A DNA stretch of 64,000 nt, taken from Seohaeicola saemankumensis. Lineage in GTDB: Bacteria; Pseudomonadota; Alphaproteobacteria; Rhodobacterales; Rhodobacteraceae. Shown piece by piece: positions 17,777-27,573 of the stretch. The stretch lies in the NCBI RefSeq assembly GCF_021021435.1, contig NZ_JAINWI010000012.1, forward strand, positions 62,001-126,000. The letters run 5' to 3'. Positions within the stretch are counted from its first letter, which is position 1. Every line of letters starts with the position of its first letter. The translations under genes and the position numbers were made by a program. The notes beneath the pieces are model-generated. The model worked only from the letters and a program-made list of their open reading frames with translations. It made no database searches and had not been told where the DNA came from.

Positions 17777-18385
17777 CTAGAGGCCCTGCCCCGGTTTGAC
17801 GTCCTTCAGTTCCATCGCCTTGGCCGGATCGCGCCACATCTGCGCCAGCACATCCTGCCGCTTGACGTCCTTGCGGTGCCGAAGCGTCAGCACGATCGCG
17901 CCGATCATGGCGACCAGCAGGATCAGGCCGGACAGCTGGAACAGCAGGAAATACTTGTCATAGACCAGCAGACCCAAAGCCGCGGTATTGGTCACATCTG
18001 TCGGGGTCACCGCAGCGCGCGCCGCCATCGCACCTTCCGAGGTTTGCCAAACGCCAAAAGCCAGCGACAACTGCATCAGCAGCACAACGCCGATCAGCAG
18101 GGCCAGCGGCATGTAGCGGGCCATTTCCGCCTTGAGCTGGGCAAAATCGACATCCAGCATCATCACAACGAAAAGGAACAGCACCGCGACCGCGCCGACA
18201 TAGACGATCACCAGCAACATCGCGACAAATTCCGCCCCCAACAGCACGAAAAGACCGGCTGCGGACAGGAAGGTCAGGATCAGCCAGAGCACGGAATGCA
18301 CGGGGTTGCGGCTGATGACGGTGAACAGCCCCCCCGCCAGCGCAGAAAGCGCGAAGAGATAGAAGGAAAAGGCTAAAATCGTCAT
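17777..18385 (-). CDS. nuoJ: NADH-quinone oxidoreductase subunit J
   Basis: 202-residue complex I membrane subunit with five transmembrane helices, including [28 protein letters not shown], which holds the flexible third helix of NuoJ. A hydrophilic C-terminal tail ([19 protein letters not shown]) is usual in this order. Its ATG overlaps the stop of the carboxymuconolactone-decarboxylase-like gene as ATGA, so the two are translationally coupled. Confidence 0.98.
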   Translation of the reverse strand: MTILAFSFYLFALSALAGGLFTVISRNPVHSVLWLILTFLSAAGLFVLLGAEFVAMLLVIVYVGAVAVLFLFVVMMLDVDFAQLKAEMARYMPLALLIGVVLLMQLSLAFGVWQTSEGAMAARAAVTPTDVTNTAALGLLVYDKYFLLFQLSGLILLVAMIGAIVLTLRHRKDVKRQDVLAQMWRDPAKAMELKDVKPGQGL

Positions 18386-18789
18386 GACTGGTTATCCTCC
18401 GTATCGTCCATCACCTGCCGCGCCAGTTCCATTGCGCGGGTCATGGCAGGAATACCGGCGAACATCGACATCTGGGCGATGGTCTCGGCTATTTCGTCCT
18501 TGCTGGCCCCTGCTTCCATCGCATGGCGCACGGTCTGGCGCATGGCCACATCGCTTTGTGCGCCCTGCATGGTCAGCCCCGCCAGCATCAGCAAAAGCCG
18601 GGTCTTGGCGTCCAGACCTTCTTTACTGATCCCCTTGCCGAACCACATTTCCATGGCGTCGCGCGACATGGTCGGCCACATCTTCTCGAACCCCTTGGGA
18701 TCGAATGAGGACATCGCCGGGTTGAAGGCTTTTACCATCTCCTGCGCTTGGGCAATCATCAGTTCAAAAGGGGTTTTTCCATCAGTCAT
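18382..18789 (-). CDS. Carboxymuconolactone decarboxylase/AhpD-like protein within the nuo operon
   Basis: 135 residues. The central and C-terminal parts resemble the all-helical CMD/AhpD fold ([65 protein letters not shown]). The CxxC pair of AhpD-type peroxidase partners is absent, so a redox-active role is not supported, and aromatic-ring decarboxylation is also unlikely from context. It overlaps nuoI upstream and nuoJ downstream by ATGA, so its expression is locked to complex I; an assembly or accessory role is a fair inference. As I recall, the Rhodobacter capsulatus nuo operon contains an extra reading frame at this position. Confidence 0.85.
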   Translation of the reverse strand: MTDGKTPFELMIAQAQEMVKAFNPAMSSFDPKGFEKMWPTMSRDAMEMWFGKGISKEGLDAKTRLLLMLAGLTMQGAQSDVAMRQTVRHAMEAGASKDEIAETIAQMSMFAGIPAMTRAMELARQVMDDTEDNQS

Positions 18790-19280
18790 CTGTAGGGTGC
18801 ATCCAATTCGAGGTTGCGGGCAATCTCGGCCTCCCAGCGGTCGCCGTTCTCAAGCAGTTTTGCCTTGTCATAAAACAACTCTTCGCGGGTCTCGGTCGAA
18901 AACTCGAAATTTGGTCCCTCAACAATCGCGTCCACTGGGCACGCTTCCTGACAGAAACCGCAATAGATACACTTGGTCATGTCGATGTCGTAACGCGTGG
19001 TGCGCCGGCTGCCATCCTCGCGCGGTTCCGCGTCGATGGTGATGGCCTGCGCGGGGCAGATCGCCTCGCAGAGTTTGCAGGCGATGCAGCGTTCCTCGCC
19101 GTTGGGGTAGCGACGCAGCGCATGTTCACCACGAAAACGCGGGGAAAGCGGGCCTTTCTCATGCGGATAGTTCAGCGTCGCCTTGGGGGCGAAGAAGTAT
19201 TTGAAACCCAGCCGGAAGCCCTTGATGAAGTCCGACAGCAGGAAATAGCCAACCGCGCGTCCGTAATCAATCTGTGCCAT
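18786..19280 (-). CDS. nuoI: NADH-quinone oxidoreductase subunit I
   Basis: 164-residue peripheral-arm subunit that carries iron-sulfur clusters N6a and N6b and passes electrons toward NuoB. Two 4Fe-4S ferredoxin motifs are present: [14 protein letters not shown] and [14 protein letters not shown]. The N-terminal amphipathic helix ([26 protein letters not shown]) anchors it to the membrane arm. The frame is open upstream for 19 codons, but ATG 19280 is preceded by GGAGG and starts one base after the nuoH stop. It overlaps the next gene by 4 bp. Confidence 0.98.
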   Translation of the reverse strand: MAQIDYGRAVGYFLLSDFIKGFRLGFKYFFAPKATLNYPHEKGPLSPRFRGEHALRRYPNGEERCIACKLCEAICPAQAITIDAEPREDGSRRTTRYDIDMTKCIYCGFCQEACPVDAIVEGPNFEFSTETREELFYDKAKLLENGDRWEAEIARNLELDAPYR

Positions 19281-19281
19281 A

Positions 19282-20319
19282 TCAGCCTCCAATCGCCCAG
19301 CGGGCATAAGCGCCGCCGAACAGTTCGAATTTCGCAAGGAAAGCCACGATCACAACCCAGGCCAACGACATCGGAAGGAAGACTTTCCAGCCGATCCGCA
19401 TGAGTTGGTCATAGCGGTAGCGCGGCGTGATCGCCTTCACCATCGCGAAGAGGAAAAAGAAGAACGCCATCTTGCCGACCATCCACAGCGGTCCGTCGGG
19501 CAGACCGGGGATCGGGGACAGCCAGCCGCCGAAGAACAGAAGGCTCATCAACGCGCACATCAGGAAGATCGCGATATATTCGCCGGCCATGAACAACAGG
19601 AACGGGGTTGAACTGTATTCGACCTGATAGCCCGCCACCAGTTCGGATTCCGCTTCCGGAAGGTCGAAGGGCGGACGGTTGGTTTCCGCCAGCGCCGAGA
19701 TGAAGAACAGGAAAACCATCGGGAAATGCGGCAGCCAGTACCAGCTGAAGAACCCGTATGACCCGTCCTGCGCGCGCACGATATCGCTGAAATTCAACGA
19801 TCCGGTCGAGATGATCACCCCGATGATGATCAGACCGATGCTGACCTCGTAGGAAATCATCTGCGCGGCCGAGCGCAGCGAGCCAAGGAACGGGTATTTC
19901 GAGTTCGAGGCCCAGCCCCCCATGATCACGCCGTAAACCTCAAGCGAGGAGACCGCGAAGACATAAAGGATTGCCACGTTGATATCGGACAGCACCCACC
20001 CCTCGTTGAAGGGGATCACCGCCCATGCGATCATCGCAAGCACGAAACTGGTCAGCGGTGCCAACAAAAAGACCGTCTTGTCGGCGCCCGCAGGCACCAC
20101 AACTTCCTTGACGACATATTTCAGTGCGTCAGCCACGGTTTGCAGCAGACCAAACAGGCCCACCACGTTCGGCCCACGCCGCATCTGGACGGCAGCCCAA
20201 ATCTTGCGATCGCCATACACCAGAAACAACAGGCTGATCATCACGAAAGCCACAACCGCCAGCGATTGCGCCACCAGAAGAACTGCGATCCCCAGAGGGG
20301 TTGTAAAGAAGTCAGCCAT
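19282..20319 (-). CDS. nuoH: NADH-quinone oxidoreductase subunit H
   Basis: 345-residue membrane subunit of complex I that forms the quinone-binding chamber with NuoB and NuoD. About eight transmembrane helices; conserved blocks are ERK-like [74 protein letters not shown] and [33 protein letters not shown] precedes ATG 20319. It lies 6 bp after a small lipoprotein gene. Confidence 0.98.
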   Translation of the reverse strand: MADFFTTPLGIAVLLVAQSLAVVAFVMISLLFLVYGDRKIWAAVQMRRGPNVVGLFGLLQTVADALKYVVKEVVVPAGADKTVFLLAPLTSFVLAMIAWAVIPFNEGWVLSDINVAILYVFAVSSLEVYGVIMGGWASNSKYPFLGSLRSAAQMISYEVSIGLIIIGVIISTGSLNFSDIVRAQDGSYGFFSWYWLPHFPMVFLFFISALAETNRPPFDLPEAESELVAGYQVEYSSTPFLLFMAGEYIAIFLMCALMSLLFFGGWLSPIPGLPDGPLWMVGKMAFFFFLFAMVKAITPRYRYDQLMRIGWKVFLPMSLAWVVIVAFLAKFELFGGAYARWAIGG

Positions 20320-20325
20320 TGGTCC

Positions 20326-20727
20326 TCACACCGTCGGTATTCCGTTTTCCGCGCATTGCGCCACAACGACTTCCGCGTCGAGTGTCCGCAATCCGCGGGG
20401 CAGCTGGGCCGAGATGGTGTAAACTGCATCCCCGCGCCAAAGACCACCCTGTTCTGTCACATTTGTCCGCAAATGACGGGCAAAACCGTAATCCCTGATC
20501 AACGCATACTGCGCTGCAGCGCATTCCGCATAGGCGGTGACATCTTCCTGGTTGCGCGCACCGCGCATGACGACCTGAAACCGCACCAGTCCGCCTTCCA
20601 GAAGCCGCGTATCGACCCCCTCATAGGCAGGAGCGGCCCGCGACACAGTGTCATAGGAATCGCTGCAACCGGACAGAAGCCCCGCCGTGATCAGCGCAAG
20701 ACCGGATATGATCGCCGGTCCCCGCAT
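20326..20727 (-). CDS. Small predicted lipoprotein between nuoG and nuoH
   Basis: 133 residues. The N-terminus [22 protein letters not shown] is a lipoprotein signal with lipobox LLSGC; the mature protein (about 112 residues) contains three further cysteines and no domain I recognise. ATG 20727 overlaps the nuoG stop by one base (TGATG), and a GTG one codon earlier is possible. Its place inside the nuo operon suggests a function linked to complex I on the periplasmic or outer-membrane side, but nothing in the sequence shows what. It corresponds in position to one of the unassigned frames known in Rhodobacter nuo operons. Confidence 0.75.
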   Translation of the reverse strand: MRGPAIISGLALITAGLLSGCSDSYDTVSRAAPAYEGVDTRLLEGGLVRFQVVMRGARNQEDVTAYAECAAAQYALIRDYGFARHLRTNVTEQGGLWRGDAVYTISAQLPRGLRTLDAEVVVAQCAENGIPTV

Positions 20728-22745
20728 CACTCGGCTGCCAGAGCCTTCTGGCCGCGTGCCTTGGCCCCTGCACTGAGTTCGGCCATCAACTCGCTCGCGC
20801 GCGCAATCGGGTTGGTCAGGTAGAAATCCGCAATCGCGTTGCGGAAATCGGCCTTGCCCAGTGCCGCTTTGGGCAGCGCCGTCCAGCCATTATCAGCCAC
20901 GATGTCGATATCGCCCAGATGCGGATGCGCCTCAACCAGTGCACGGCGCAGTTGCGCCAGACTGTCATAGGGAAGTGTCGCTCCAAGTTCCGACGAAAGC
21001 GCCCGCAGGATCGCCCAGTTCTCCTTGGCCTCGCCCGGCGCGAAACCGGCGCGCAGCGCCAGTTGCGGACGGCCTTCGGTATTCACGAACAGACCGTTTT
21101 CTTCGGTGTAAGCGGCGGCTGGCAGGATGATATCGGCGCGGTGCGCGCCGCGATCCCCGTGGCTGCCCTGATAGATCACGAACGCGCCCGACGCGATCTC
21201 GACCTCGTCCGCGCCAAGGTTATAGATCACCTCTGCACCCTCGAGCGCTTTCATGCCATCGGCATTGGTCGCATCCACATCCATCGCGCCAACGCGGGCC
21301 GCAGCGGTGTGCAGGATCAGCAGCTTGGATTTGCTATTCTCGGCCAGCGCCATGGCATGGGCCAGCACAGCAGCCCCATCCGCCTCGCGCAGGGCACCCT
21401 GCCCCACGATCACCAGTGAGGGTGCATCCTGTGTGTCCTGCGAAATTTTCTGCGCAGAAAGCTTTTCGAGCGCGGCGCGGTCAGTGCCCACATGGTCGTA
21501 TTCATAAGTCAGGTCAACCGCTTCGCCGATCAGCCCGACAGTCGCGCCCCGCAGCCACGCCTTGCGGATACGGGCATTCAGAACAGGCGCCTCGATCGCG
21601 GGATTGCTGCCGATGATCTGGATCATCTTGGCATCGTCAATATCCTCGATAGAGGCGTTGCCGACATAACCGCTGCGATTGCCGCTTGGCAATTTAGCAC
21701 CATCCGTGCGGCATTCCACAACTCCGCCCTGACCTTCGACCAGCGCCTTGAGAGCGAAAGCCGCCTCGACAGGAGCCAGATCACCGACCAGACCGGCCAG
21801 CTTCTTGCCCTTCATCGCCGCCGCCGCCGCTTTCAGCGCCTCGTCCCAGCCAGCACGACGCAGCTTGCCGTTCTCGCGGATATAGGGCGTGTCCAGACGC
21901 TGGCGGCGCAACCCGTCCCAGACAAAGCGGGTCTTGTCGGAAATCCATTCCTCGTTCACGCCGTCATGGTTGCGCGGCAAAAAGCGCATGACTTCGCGGC
22001 CTTTGGTGTCCACACGGATATTGGACCCCAGCGCGTCCATCACGTCGATGGATTCGGTCTTGGTCAGTTCCCAAGGCCGCGCGGTGAAAGCGTAAGGCTT
22101 CGACACAAGCGCACCTACGGGGCATAGGTCGATGATGTTGCCTTGCAGATTGCTGTTCAGGGTCTCGCCCAGATACGAGGTGATCTCGCTATCCTCGCCG
22201 CGGCCTGTCTGGCCCATCTGGCTGATCCCCGCCACCTCGGTGGTGAAACGCACGCAGCGCGTGCAGGAGATGCAGCGCGTCATGTGGGTCTCCACCAGCG
22301 GACCCAGATCCAGATCTTCGGCGGCGCGTTTGGGTTCACGGTAGCGGCTGAAATCGACACCGTAAGCCATCGCCTGATCCTGCAAGTCGCATTCGCCGCC
22401 CTGATCGCATATCGGGCAATCCAGCGGATGATTGATCAGCAGGAATTCCATCACGCCTTCGCGCGCCTTCTTGACCATCGGGCTATTGGTCTTGACCACA
22501 GGCGGCTGGCCTTCGGGACCGGGGCGCAGGTCGCGCACCTGCATCGCGCAGGATGCAGCCGGTTTGGGCGGGCCGCCCACGACCTCGACCAGACACATCC
22601 GGCAGTTGCCGGCAATAGTCAGACGCTCATGATAGCAGAAACGCGGGATTTCGACCCCCGCGATCTCGCAGGCCTGGATCAGGGTCAACGCCCCCTCAAC
22701 TTCGACTTCATTCCCGTCGATGATGATCTTGCGTAGGTCAGCCAT
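20727..22745 (-). CDS. nuoG: NADH-quinone oxidoreductase subunit G
   Basis: 672-residue peripheral-arm subunit holding several iron-sulfur clusters. N-terminal ferredoxin domain: [16 protein letters not shown] plus the later Cys of PAASCAM for the 2Fe-2S cluster. Then [19 protein letters not shown] with the His-ligated 4Fe-4S cluster, and [13 protein letters not shown] for another 4Fe-4S cluster. The remainder is the molybdopterin-oxidoreductase-like domain, which has lost the cofactor in complex I. The length (about 670) is that of alphaproteobacterial and mitochondrial 75-kDa subunits, shorter than the E. coli form. ATG 22745 lies 6 bp after the DUF5333 gene. Confidence 0.98.
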   Translation of the reverse strand: MADLRKIIIDGNEVEVEGALTLIQACEIAGVEIPRFCYHERLTIAGNCRMCLVEVVGGPPKPAASCAMQVRDLRPGPEGQPPVVKTNSPMVKKAREGVMEFLLINHPLDCPICDQGGECDLQDQAMAYGVDFSRYREPKRAAEDLDLGPLVETHMTRCISCTRCVRFTTEVAGISQMGQTGRGEDSEITSYLGETLNSNLQGNIIDLCPVGALVSKPYAFTARPWELTKTESIDVMDALGSNIRVDTKGREVMRFLPRNHDGVNEEWISDKTRFVWDGLRRQRLDTPYIRENGKLRRAGWDEALKAAAAAMKGKKLAGLVGDLAPVEAAFALKALVEGQGGVVECRTDGAKLPSGNRSGYVGNASIEDIDDAKMIQIIGSNPAIEAPVLNARIRKAWLRGATVGLIGEAVDLTYEYDHVGTDRAALEKLSAQKISQDTQDAPSLVIVGQGALREADGAAVLAHAMALAENSKSKLLILHTAAARVGAMDVDATNADGMKALEGAEVIYNLGADEVEIASGAFVIYQGSHGDRGAHRADIILPAAAYTEENGLFVNTEGRPQLALRAGFAPGEAKENWAILRALSSELGATLPYDSLAQLRRALVEAHPHLGDIDIVADNGWTALPKAALGKADFRNAIADFYLTNPIARASELMAELSAGAKARGQKALAAE

Positions 22746-22751
22746 GGGTTC

Positions 22752-23177
22752 TCACTTCATTCTCAGAAAGGCGCCGATCTGGCTGCCATTCGCGATTTCC
22801 GCCTGACCCAGTTTGCAAAGGTCGGCATCATTTTCAGGGTTCAGACCCTTGGCGCGGACATAGGCCTCGCCGCGACCGCGCATGCGGGACTTCTCGGCGT
22901 CGCTGTCCACATAGGCCTTGATTTCGGCAGTCGAATATCCAAGCTTCTGGGCATCCGAGCGGATCCCCCAAAGGTAGTTCAGACCGCGCAGCGTGCGCGG
23001 GTCGATACTGTCGCAGCGGTCGCTGATCTCGATGGCGATGGCCACCCAGAGCATGCGGTCATCGATCTGCGCCACATCGCGCAGCGGGGGTTTTCCCGCC
23101 GCCGCAGCGGGCATAGCCAGCATCAGTGCCGCAAGGCCTGCGAACAGGGTCCTGTTTCCAAAACGGGTCAGTTGCAT
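22752..23177 (-). CDS. DUF5333 secreted protein in the nuo operon
   Basis: 141 residues with a cleavable signal peptide (about 1-26, ending AMPAAAAG) and a mature helical domain with two cysteines (SDRCDSIDPRTLRGLNYLW and NDADLCKLGQAEIANGSQIGAFLR) that could form a disulfide. I recognise it as a DUF5333-type protein, a family seen in Rhodobacteraceae nuo operons; function unknown. ATG 23177 follows GGAGGGAGAG. A 133-bp gap without a credible gene separates it from the upstream lipoprotein gene (23311-23673). Confidence 0.78.
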   Translation of the reverse strand: MQLTRFGNRTLFAGLAALMLAMPAAAAGKPPLRDVAQIDDRMLWVAIAIEISDRCDSIDPRTLRGLNYLWGIRSDAQKLGYSTAEIKAYVDSDAEKSRMRGRGEAYVRAKGLNPENDADLCKLGQAEIANGSQIGAFLRMK

Positions 23178-23310
23178 GCCATCTCTCCCTCCATGCCAAC
23201 GGATCGCGGCGCATCAGAATGCCCCCGATCCCTTTGGCACAGATGGGGATTGCGGCGATTGCTATGCAATAACAGCGCCCCCGTCCTTCTGGATGTGACC
23301 CGATTTGCCA

Positions 23311-23673
23311 TCATGCCGCGCAACGCCCTGTCAGAACCAGCGTATCAGCGTCAAGGACCAGCGCGGACTCCGGACTATCCGGCCCAACGGCCCATTCCGC
23401 GGCAGAATTGCCGAAATAGGCGATGCAATGCTTGGTCGCCTCGTAACGGCCCGCCTCGCGCGCGCCTTCAAGCGAACGTCCCGCCTGCTGCACGCGCACC
23501 ACGAAATCAGCAGGTGCAGCGCGGTCGAATTCCACCGAGGCGCGGAAGACTTGCCCGTCAAAGGCCTGCCGCCCGCTGCCGGTCAGACGGTCGGTCACAT
23601 TCGACACCACCCCGCAACCCGTCACGGCAACCAAAACCCCAAGGGCCAGAGCTATGCGATGCATCCCCGTCAT
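23311..23673 (-). CDS. Small predicted lipoprotein between nuoF and nuoG
   Basis: 120 residues. The N-terminus [21 protein letters not shown] carries a lipobox (VTGC); the mature part ([29 protein letters not shown] and on) looks like a small beta-rich domain with a Cys pair. No known domain. Its ATG overlaps the nuoF stop as ATGA; MHRIAL three codons later is an alternative start. Co-translation with nuoF is strongly implied, function is not. A 133-bp untranslated stretch follows before the DUF5333 gene. Confidence 0.72.
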   Translation of the reverse strand: MTGMHRIALALGVLVAVTGCGVVSNVTDRLTGSGRQAFDGQVFRASVEFDRAAPADFVVRVQQAGRSLEGAREAGRYEATKHCIAYFGNSAAEWAVGPDSPESALVLDADTLVLTGRCAA

Positions 23674-24965
23674 TCCGCAGCCACAGCGCTGACGCGTCCT
23701 GTCCGTTTGTGCTTGATGCGGTCCTCGATCTCGTCGCGGAAATGCCGGATCAGACCCTGAATGGGCCATGCCGCCGCGTCGCCAAGCGCGCAGATCGTGT
23801 GGCCTTCGACCTGCTTGGTCACGTCAAGCAGCATGTCGATCTCTTCCACCTCGGCCTCGCCCTTCACCAGACGGTCCATGACGCGCATCATCCAGCCTGT
23901 GCCCTCGCGGCAGGGCGTGCACTGGCCGCAGCTTTCGTGCTTGTAGAACTTCGACAGACGCCAGATCGCCTTGATCACATCGGTTGAATTGTCCATCACG
24001 ATCACAGCCGCCGTGCCAAGGCCCGAGCGTTGTTCCCGCAGATAATCGAAGTCCATGATCGCATCGCGCATCGCGGCACCGGGGATCATCGGCACCGACG
24101 ATCCGCCCGGGATCACTGCCTTGAGGTTGTCCCAGCCGCCGCGAATGCCGCCGCAATGTTTTTCGATCAACTCCTCGAAACCGATCGACATGGCCTCCTC
24201 GACCACGCAGGGGTTGTTCACATGGCCCGAAATCGCGAACAGCTTGGTGCCCGCATTGTTGGGGCGGCCAAAGCTTGCAAACCATTCCGGTCCACGCCGC
24301 AGGATGGTAGGCACCACCGCGATGGATTCCACATTGTTCACCGTGGTGGGGCAGCCGTAAAGCCCTGCACCGGCAGGGAATGGCGGCTTCATGCGCGGCA
24401 TCCCCTTCTTACCCTCAAGGCTTTCCAGCAACGCCGTTTCCTCGCCGCAGATATAGGCGCCCGCACCGTGATGCAGGTAGATATCGAAATCCCAGCCTGA
24501 TTTGCAGGCGTTCTTGCCGACCAGACCGGCCTCGTAAGCCTCGTCGATGGCGGCCTGCAAAGCCTCCTTCTCGCGGATGTATTCCCCGCGAATGTAGATG
24601 TAACAGGCATGCGCGTTCATCGCGAAAGACGCGATCAGGCAACCCTCGATCAAGGTATGCGGATCATGGCGCATGATCTCGCGGTCCTTGCAGGTACCGG
24701 GCTCGGATTCATCCGCATTGACCACCAGATAGGCGGGCCGCCCATCGCTTTCCTTGGGCATGAACGACCATTTCAGGCCGGTCGGGAAACCCGCGCCACC
24801 ACGTCCGCGCAGACCGCTGGCCTTCATCTTGTCGATGATCCAGTCGCGCCCGTTCTTGAGGATACCCGCCGTGCCATCCCAATGACCACGCGCCATCGCA
24901 CCTTTGAGCGTACGATCATGCATGCCGTAGAGGTTGGTAAAAATGCGGTCCTGATCTTTCAGCAT
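23670..24965 (-). CDS. nuoF: NADH-quinone oxidoreductase subunit F
   Basis: 431-residue NADH-oxidising subunit with FMN and the N3 4Fe-4S cluster. Visible are the glycine-rich nucleotide site [37 protein letters not shown] for [35 protein letters not shown], and the cluster motif [12 protein letters not shown] with the fourth Cys in [16 protein letters not shown] 24965 has AAGGGA upstream; a GTG at 24968 is also in frame. It lies 6 bp downstream of the DUF5337 gene and overlaps the next lipoprotein gene by 4 bp. Confidence 0.98.
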   Translation of the reverse strand: MLKDQDRIFTNLYGMHDRTLKGAMARGHWDGTAGILKNGRDWIIDKMKASGLRGRGGAGFPTGLKWSFMPKESDGRPAYLVVNADESEPGTCKDREIMRHDPHTLIEGCLIASFAMNAHACYIYIRGEYIREKEALQAAIDEAYEAGLVGKNACKSGWDFDIYLHHGAGAYICGEETALLESLEGKKGMPRMKPPFPAGAGLYGCPTTVNNVESIAVVPTILRRGPEWFASFGRPNNAGTKLFAISGHVNNPCVVEEAMSIGFEELIEKHCGGIRGGWDNLKAVIPGGSSVPMIPGAAMRDAIMDFDYLREQRSGLGTAAVIVMDNSTDVIKAIWRLSKFYKHESCGQCTPCREGTGWMMRVMDRLVKGEAEVEEIDMLLDVTKQVEGHTICALGDAAAWPIQGLIRHFRDEIEDRIKHKRTGRVSAVAAE

Positions 24966-24971
24966 CACGGG

Positions 24972-25196
24972 TTATCCCTTGTCACTCTGGCGCAGTTGCC
25001 AGACTTGGTAAATCATCCAGACAGCCCAGGCGAAACCCGCCAGGGCCATCAGGTCGAACAGGGCACGTGTGCGCTGGGTCAGACCCAGTTGCCCGCCGAT
25101 GATCGTGGCAAGAATCCAGAACACGCCGGTGCCCGCGATGACAATTGCGGCCATCCGTCCCCTGCGTGCCAGTTCCTTGTCCTTCTCTACCGTCAT
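24972..25196 (-). CDS. DUF5337 small membrane protein in the nuo operon
   Basis: 74 residues, with a charged N-terminus (MTVEKDKELARRGR) followed by two transmembrane helices (AAIVIAGTGVFWILATIIGG and ALFDLMALAGFAWAVWMIY). I recognise the DUF5337 pattern, found in Rhodobacteraceae nuo operons. With nuoF 6 bp downstream it is certainly co-transcribed with complex I. It could be an accessory membrane-arm or assembly protein; the sequence does not settle this. Confidence 0.8.
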   Translation of the reverse strand: MTVEKDKELARRGRMAAIVIAGTGVFWILATIIGGQLGLTQRTRALFDLMALAGFAWAVWMIYQVWQLRQSDKG

Positions 25197-25238
25197 GTCC
25201 TGTTCCGTAAATCCTGTTCCATTGTATCGGCAGACGTC

Positions 25239-26108
25239 TTAGTAGACGTCGCCACCCTCGACCCGCTTGGAGAATTCGGTCTCTCCTCCACTGGCAAGGA
25301 TACGGGCCTGATCGACCCAATTGTCACGGCTGGCGCGGCCTTTGAAGCCGGTCAGGTTGTCATCGACCCATGCCAGTTCTGCCGCACTCCATGCGGCGAC
25401 CTGATCGAAATGGAAAAAGCCCATGCCATGCAACATGGTTTCCAGCTTTGGTCCGATCCCCTTGATCTGCTTCAGATCATCGGCTTTTCCACCGCGTGCG
25501 GCGCTTAATGTCGCGGGCTTTTCGCCCTGCCCGTCGCCGGCCACGGCGGACTGGACGGATTCAGCGGTTTTCGCTTTGGCTTTAGGCTTTGCGGTAGCCT
25601 TCGGTTTCACCCCGGCCTTGGATTTCGCGGCAGCCTTGGATTTTGCCTTTGTTTTGGCCGCAGTTGCAACCTCTTCTGGCGCTTTGTAGGCCCATTCACC
25701 CTTGCGGGTGGCCAGTTCCTTTTCGCCTGCAAGCAGGGTGTCCGATTTGATCTCTGCCGCGGGTGCCGATGCCGCCGCAGACTTGGGTGCCTCGGAAGGC
25801 GTTGCCGTTGCGGCGCTTGCCGTCACCACAGGGGCCGCAGAAGCAGATGGCTTGGTCGCCGCGGAAACTGCGAGGTCATCCATCTCGTCCATACCGGCCT
25901 TCACCTCGCCCAGGGCAGGCAGGGGCTTGCAAAGGATCCATGACAGCAGGGCACCCAGAACCGCAAAGACAACAGCCGCGCCAAATACGGCCTGAATAAA
26001 GCTCCATCCGCCCAGTGCCATCAGCATGACAAAGGCCACGACACCCGCGCCAGCGCCCATTGCCCAACAGGCAATCTGGCAACTGGTCTTCTTCATCGGC
26101 TCACCCAT
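25239..26108 (-). CDS. Membrane-anchored protein with C-terminal helix-hairpin-helix module shared with NuoE
   Basis: 289 residues in three parts. Two N-terminal transmembrane helices (CQIACWAMGAGAGVVAFVMLMALGG and FIQAVFGAAVVFAVLGALLSWIL). A long low-complexity Ala/Lys/Pro linker (about 65-205, KTKAKSKAAAKSKAGVKPKAT type). A compact C-terminal domain, [31 protein letters not shown] and on, containing a helix-hairpin-helix GIGPKLE turn. The last 80 residues are about 70 percent identical to the C-terminus of NuoE, encoded just upstream. The linker resembles those of proteins that reach across the cell or bind nucleic acid, but the shared module suggests a complex I link. AAGGAG lies 8 bases before ATG 26108. 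Function unknown. Confidence 0.8.
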   Translation of the reverse strand: MGEPMKKTSCQIACWAMGAGAGVVAFVMLMALGGWSFIQAVFGAAVVFAVLGALLSWILCKPLPALGEVKAGMDEMDDLAVSAATKPSASAAPVVTASAATATPSEAPKSAAASAPAAEIKSDTLLAGEKELATRKGEWAYKAPEEVATAAKTKAKSKAAAKSKAGVKPKATAKPKAKAKTAESVQSAVAGDGQGEKPATLSAARGGKADDLKQIKGIGPKLETMLHGMGFFHFDQVAAWSAAELAWVDDNLTGFKGRASRDNWVDQARILASGGETEFSKRVEGGDVY

Positions 26109-26146
26109 CGTTCAAACTCCTTTTATGCTTATTGGCCGGTCCTTGC

Positions 26147-27271
26147 TCAGACCTCGCCTTTCTTAGCACGGCTGGAGAATTCAGTCTCGCCCCCTTCGGC
26201 AAGGATTGTGGCCTGTGCGACCCAGTCATCACGGGTCACGCGACCCTTGAAACCCTCAAGGTTCTGATCGACCCACGCCACCTCCTGCGAGGTCCATGCG
26301 GCGATCTGGTCGAAATGGAAAAATCCCATGCTATGCAGCAGGGCTTCCAGCTTCGGCCCGACGCCCTTGATAAGTGTCAGATCGTCGGCGCCGGCCTTGC
26401 GCGGGGCCTTCATTGTTTTGGGCTTCTTGCCCGCGTTAGAGGTTGGCTCTGGCGTTGCCGCAGCTTTGACCGGCGGTCTGCCGATCATTTCGTCCTCGTC
26501 GGGCCGCGGCGATTTCTTTGCAGCCCCACGCGGCACCGGTTTCGAAGGTTTACCTGCGGCGTACTTGCCGACCCAAGGGGCCGTCAACGGCACTTCGGTA
26601 CCGTCGATCCGTTTGACAGTGTCGCCGATATCAACGGCGGCCTGCACGCTGGCATTGTACTGCGTGCTGCCGCTATCCATTTCCTTGAGGCTGGACAGGC
26701 CGCTCAAAGGCTCGGACGCATAGCGCCCGTTCTGCGGACCGGCGACCGGCACCGTGCCAGCGGCCAGTTCGTCGATGATCTCTGCCAGCCGTGCGGCAGT
26801 CAGATCCTCGTAGTAATCCTTGCCGATCTGGGCCATCGGTGCATTGGCGCAAGCGCCAAGGCATTCGACCTCTTCCCAGCTAAACTTGCCATCGGCGCTC
26901 AGGGTATGGGCTTTGTCCGCGATCTTCTCGCGGCACACGGCGACCAAGTCCTCGGCCCCGCAGATCATGCAGGTCGTTGTCCCGCAAATCTGGAAATGCG
27001 CCACGGAACCAACAGGTTGCAACTGGAACATGAAATAGAACGAGGCCACTTCCAGCGCTCGCATATAGGCCATCCCCAGCATATCCGCGACATGCTCGAT
27101 CGCCGGACGGGTCAGCCAGCCTTCCTGCTCCTGTGCGCGCCACAGCAGCGGAATGATCGCCGAGGCTTGCCGGCCTTCGGGATATTTGGTCATCTGCAAC
27201 TCGGCCCATTCGCGGTTAGCGGGCGTGAAAGCAAAGCTGGCAGGCTGGTCGTGGTAAAGACGGCGAAGCAT
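26147..27271 (-). CDS. nuoE: NADH-quinone oxidoreductase subunit E with long C-terminal extension
   Basis: 374 residues. The first 200 or so form the 24-kDa thioredoxin-like subunit that binds the N1a 2Fe-2S cluster ([14 protein letters not shown] and [14 protein letters not shown] supply the ligands). The family normally ends near residue 170-240. Here a linker (about 205-290, with [17 protein letters not shown]) leads to an 80-residue helix-hairpin-helix module ([28 protein letters not shown]) that is duplicated in the next gene. Such extended NuoE proteins occur in Rhodobacterales. ATG 27271 overlaps the preceding stop by one base (TGATG). Confidence 0.95.
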   Translation of the reverse strand: MLRRLYHDQPASFAFTPANREWAELQMTKYPEGRQASAIIPLLWRAQEQEGWLTRPAIEHVADMLGMAYMRALEVASFYFMFQLQPVGSVAHFQICGTTTCMICGAEDLVAVCREKIADKAHTLSADGKFSWEEVECLGACANAPMAQIGKDYYEDLTAARLAEIIDELAAGTVPVAGPQNGRYASEPLSGLSSLKEMDSGSTQYNASVQAAVDIGDTVKRIDGTEVPLTAPWVGKYAAGKPSKPVPRGAAKKSPRPDEDEMIGRPPVKAAATPEPTSNAGKKPKTMKAPRKAGADDLTLIKGVGPKLEALLHSMGFFHFDQIAAWTSQEVAWVDQNLEGFKGRVTRDDWVAQATILAEGGETEFSSRAKKGEV

Positions 27272-27573
27272 CAGGCACAGACTCCGGTGGTAAGTTTGAT
27301 CCCGCCCGCAGGCAGGGTCTCGGCACGTTTGGCGGCAAGCTGGTACTGGGTCATTTCCACCAGTTGTTCGCGGGTCAGCCCCGTTTGCAGCCCAACGGCC
27401 AGATAATCGGGTTCCGTCACCAAAGAGCAGCCAATACTGGCGACTGCGGCCTCGTAATTGGCGATATCCTGCGGGGTCGTGCCAGAGGGTGGCACGGCAC
27501 AGGCTGTGACCAGCAACAGCGCGGCAAAGGGAAGACCCGACATGCGGGTCACTGCATCAAAACGCCTGCTCAA
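27271..27573 (-). CDS. Small predicted lipoprotein between nuoD and nuoE
   Basis: 100 residues. [26 protein letters not shown] is a lipoprotein signal with lipobox LVTAC and a basic n-region; the mature part (about 75 residues) is small with two cysteines (SIGCSLV and the C-terminal GVCA). The start is a TTG at 27573 overlapping the nuoD stop (TTGA). GGGGAG lies 8 bases before it, which favours it over GTG 27552 or ATG 27543. No known domain. It is the third lipoprotein gene inside this complex I operon. Confidence 0.7.
   Translation of the reverse strand: MSRRFDAVTRMSGLPFAALLLVTACAVPPSGTTPQDIANYEAAVASIGCSLVTEPDYLAVGLQTGLTREQLVEMTQYQLAAKRAETLPAGGIKLTTGVCA

Noticed and set aside
17694-17837. 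N-terminal extension of nuoK by 48 codons, or a small gene between nuoJ and nuoK
   Set aside because: The extension is Arg/Gly/Pro-rich, unlike the protein. ATG 17693 has a good ribosome site. The space contains a hairpin instead.
23178-23310. Possible extra small gene between the DUF5333 and lipoprotein genes
   Set aside because: No frame with a start, ribosome site and plausible composition was found in these 133 bp.
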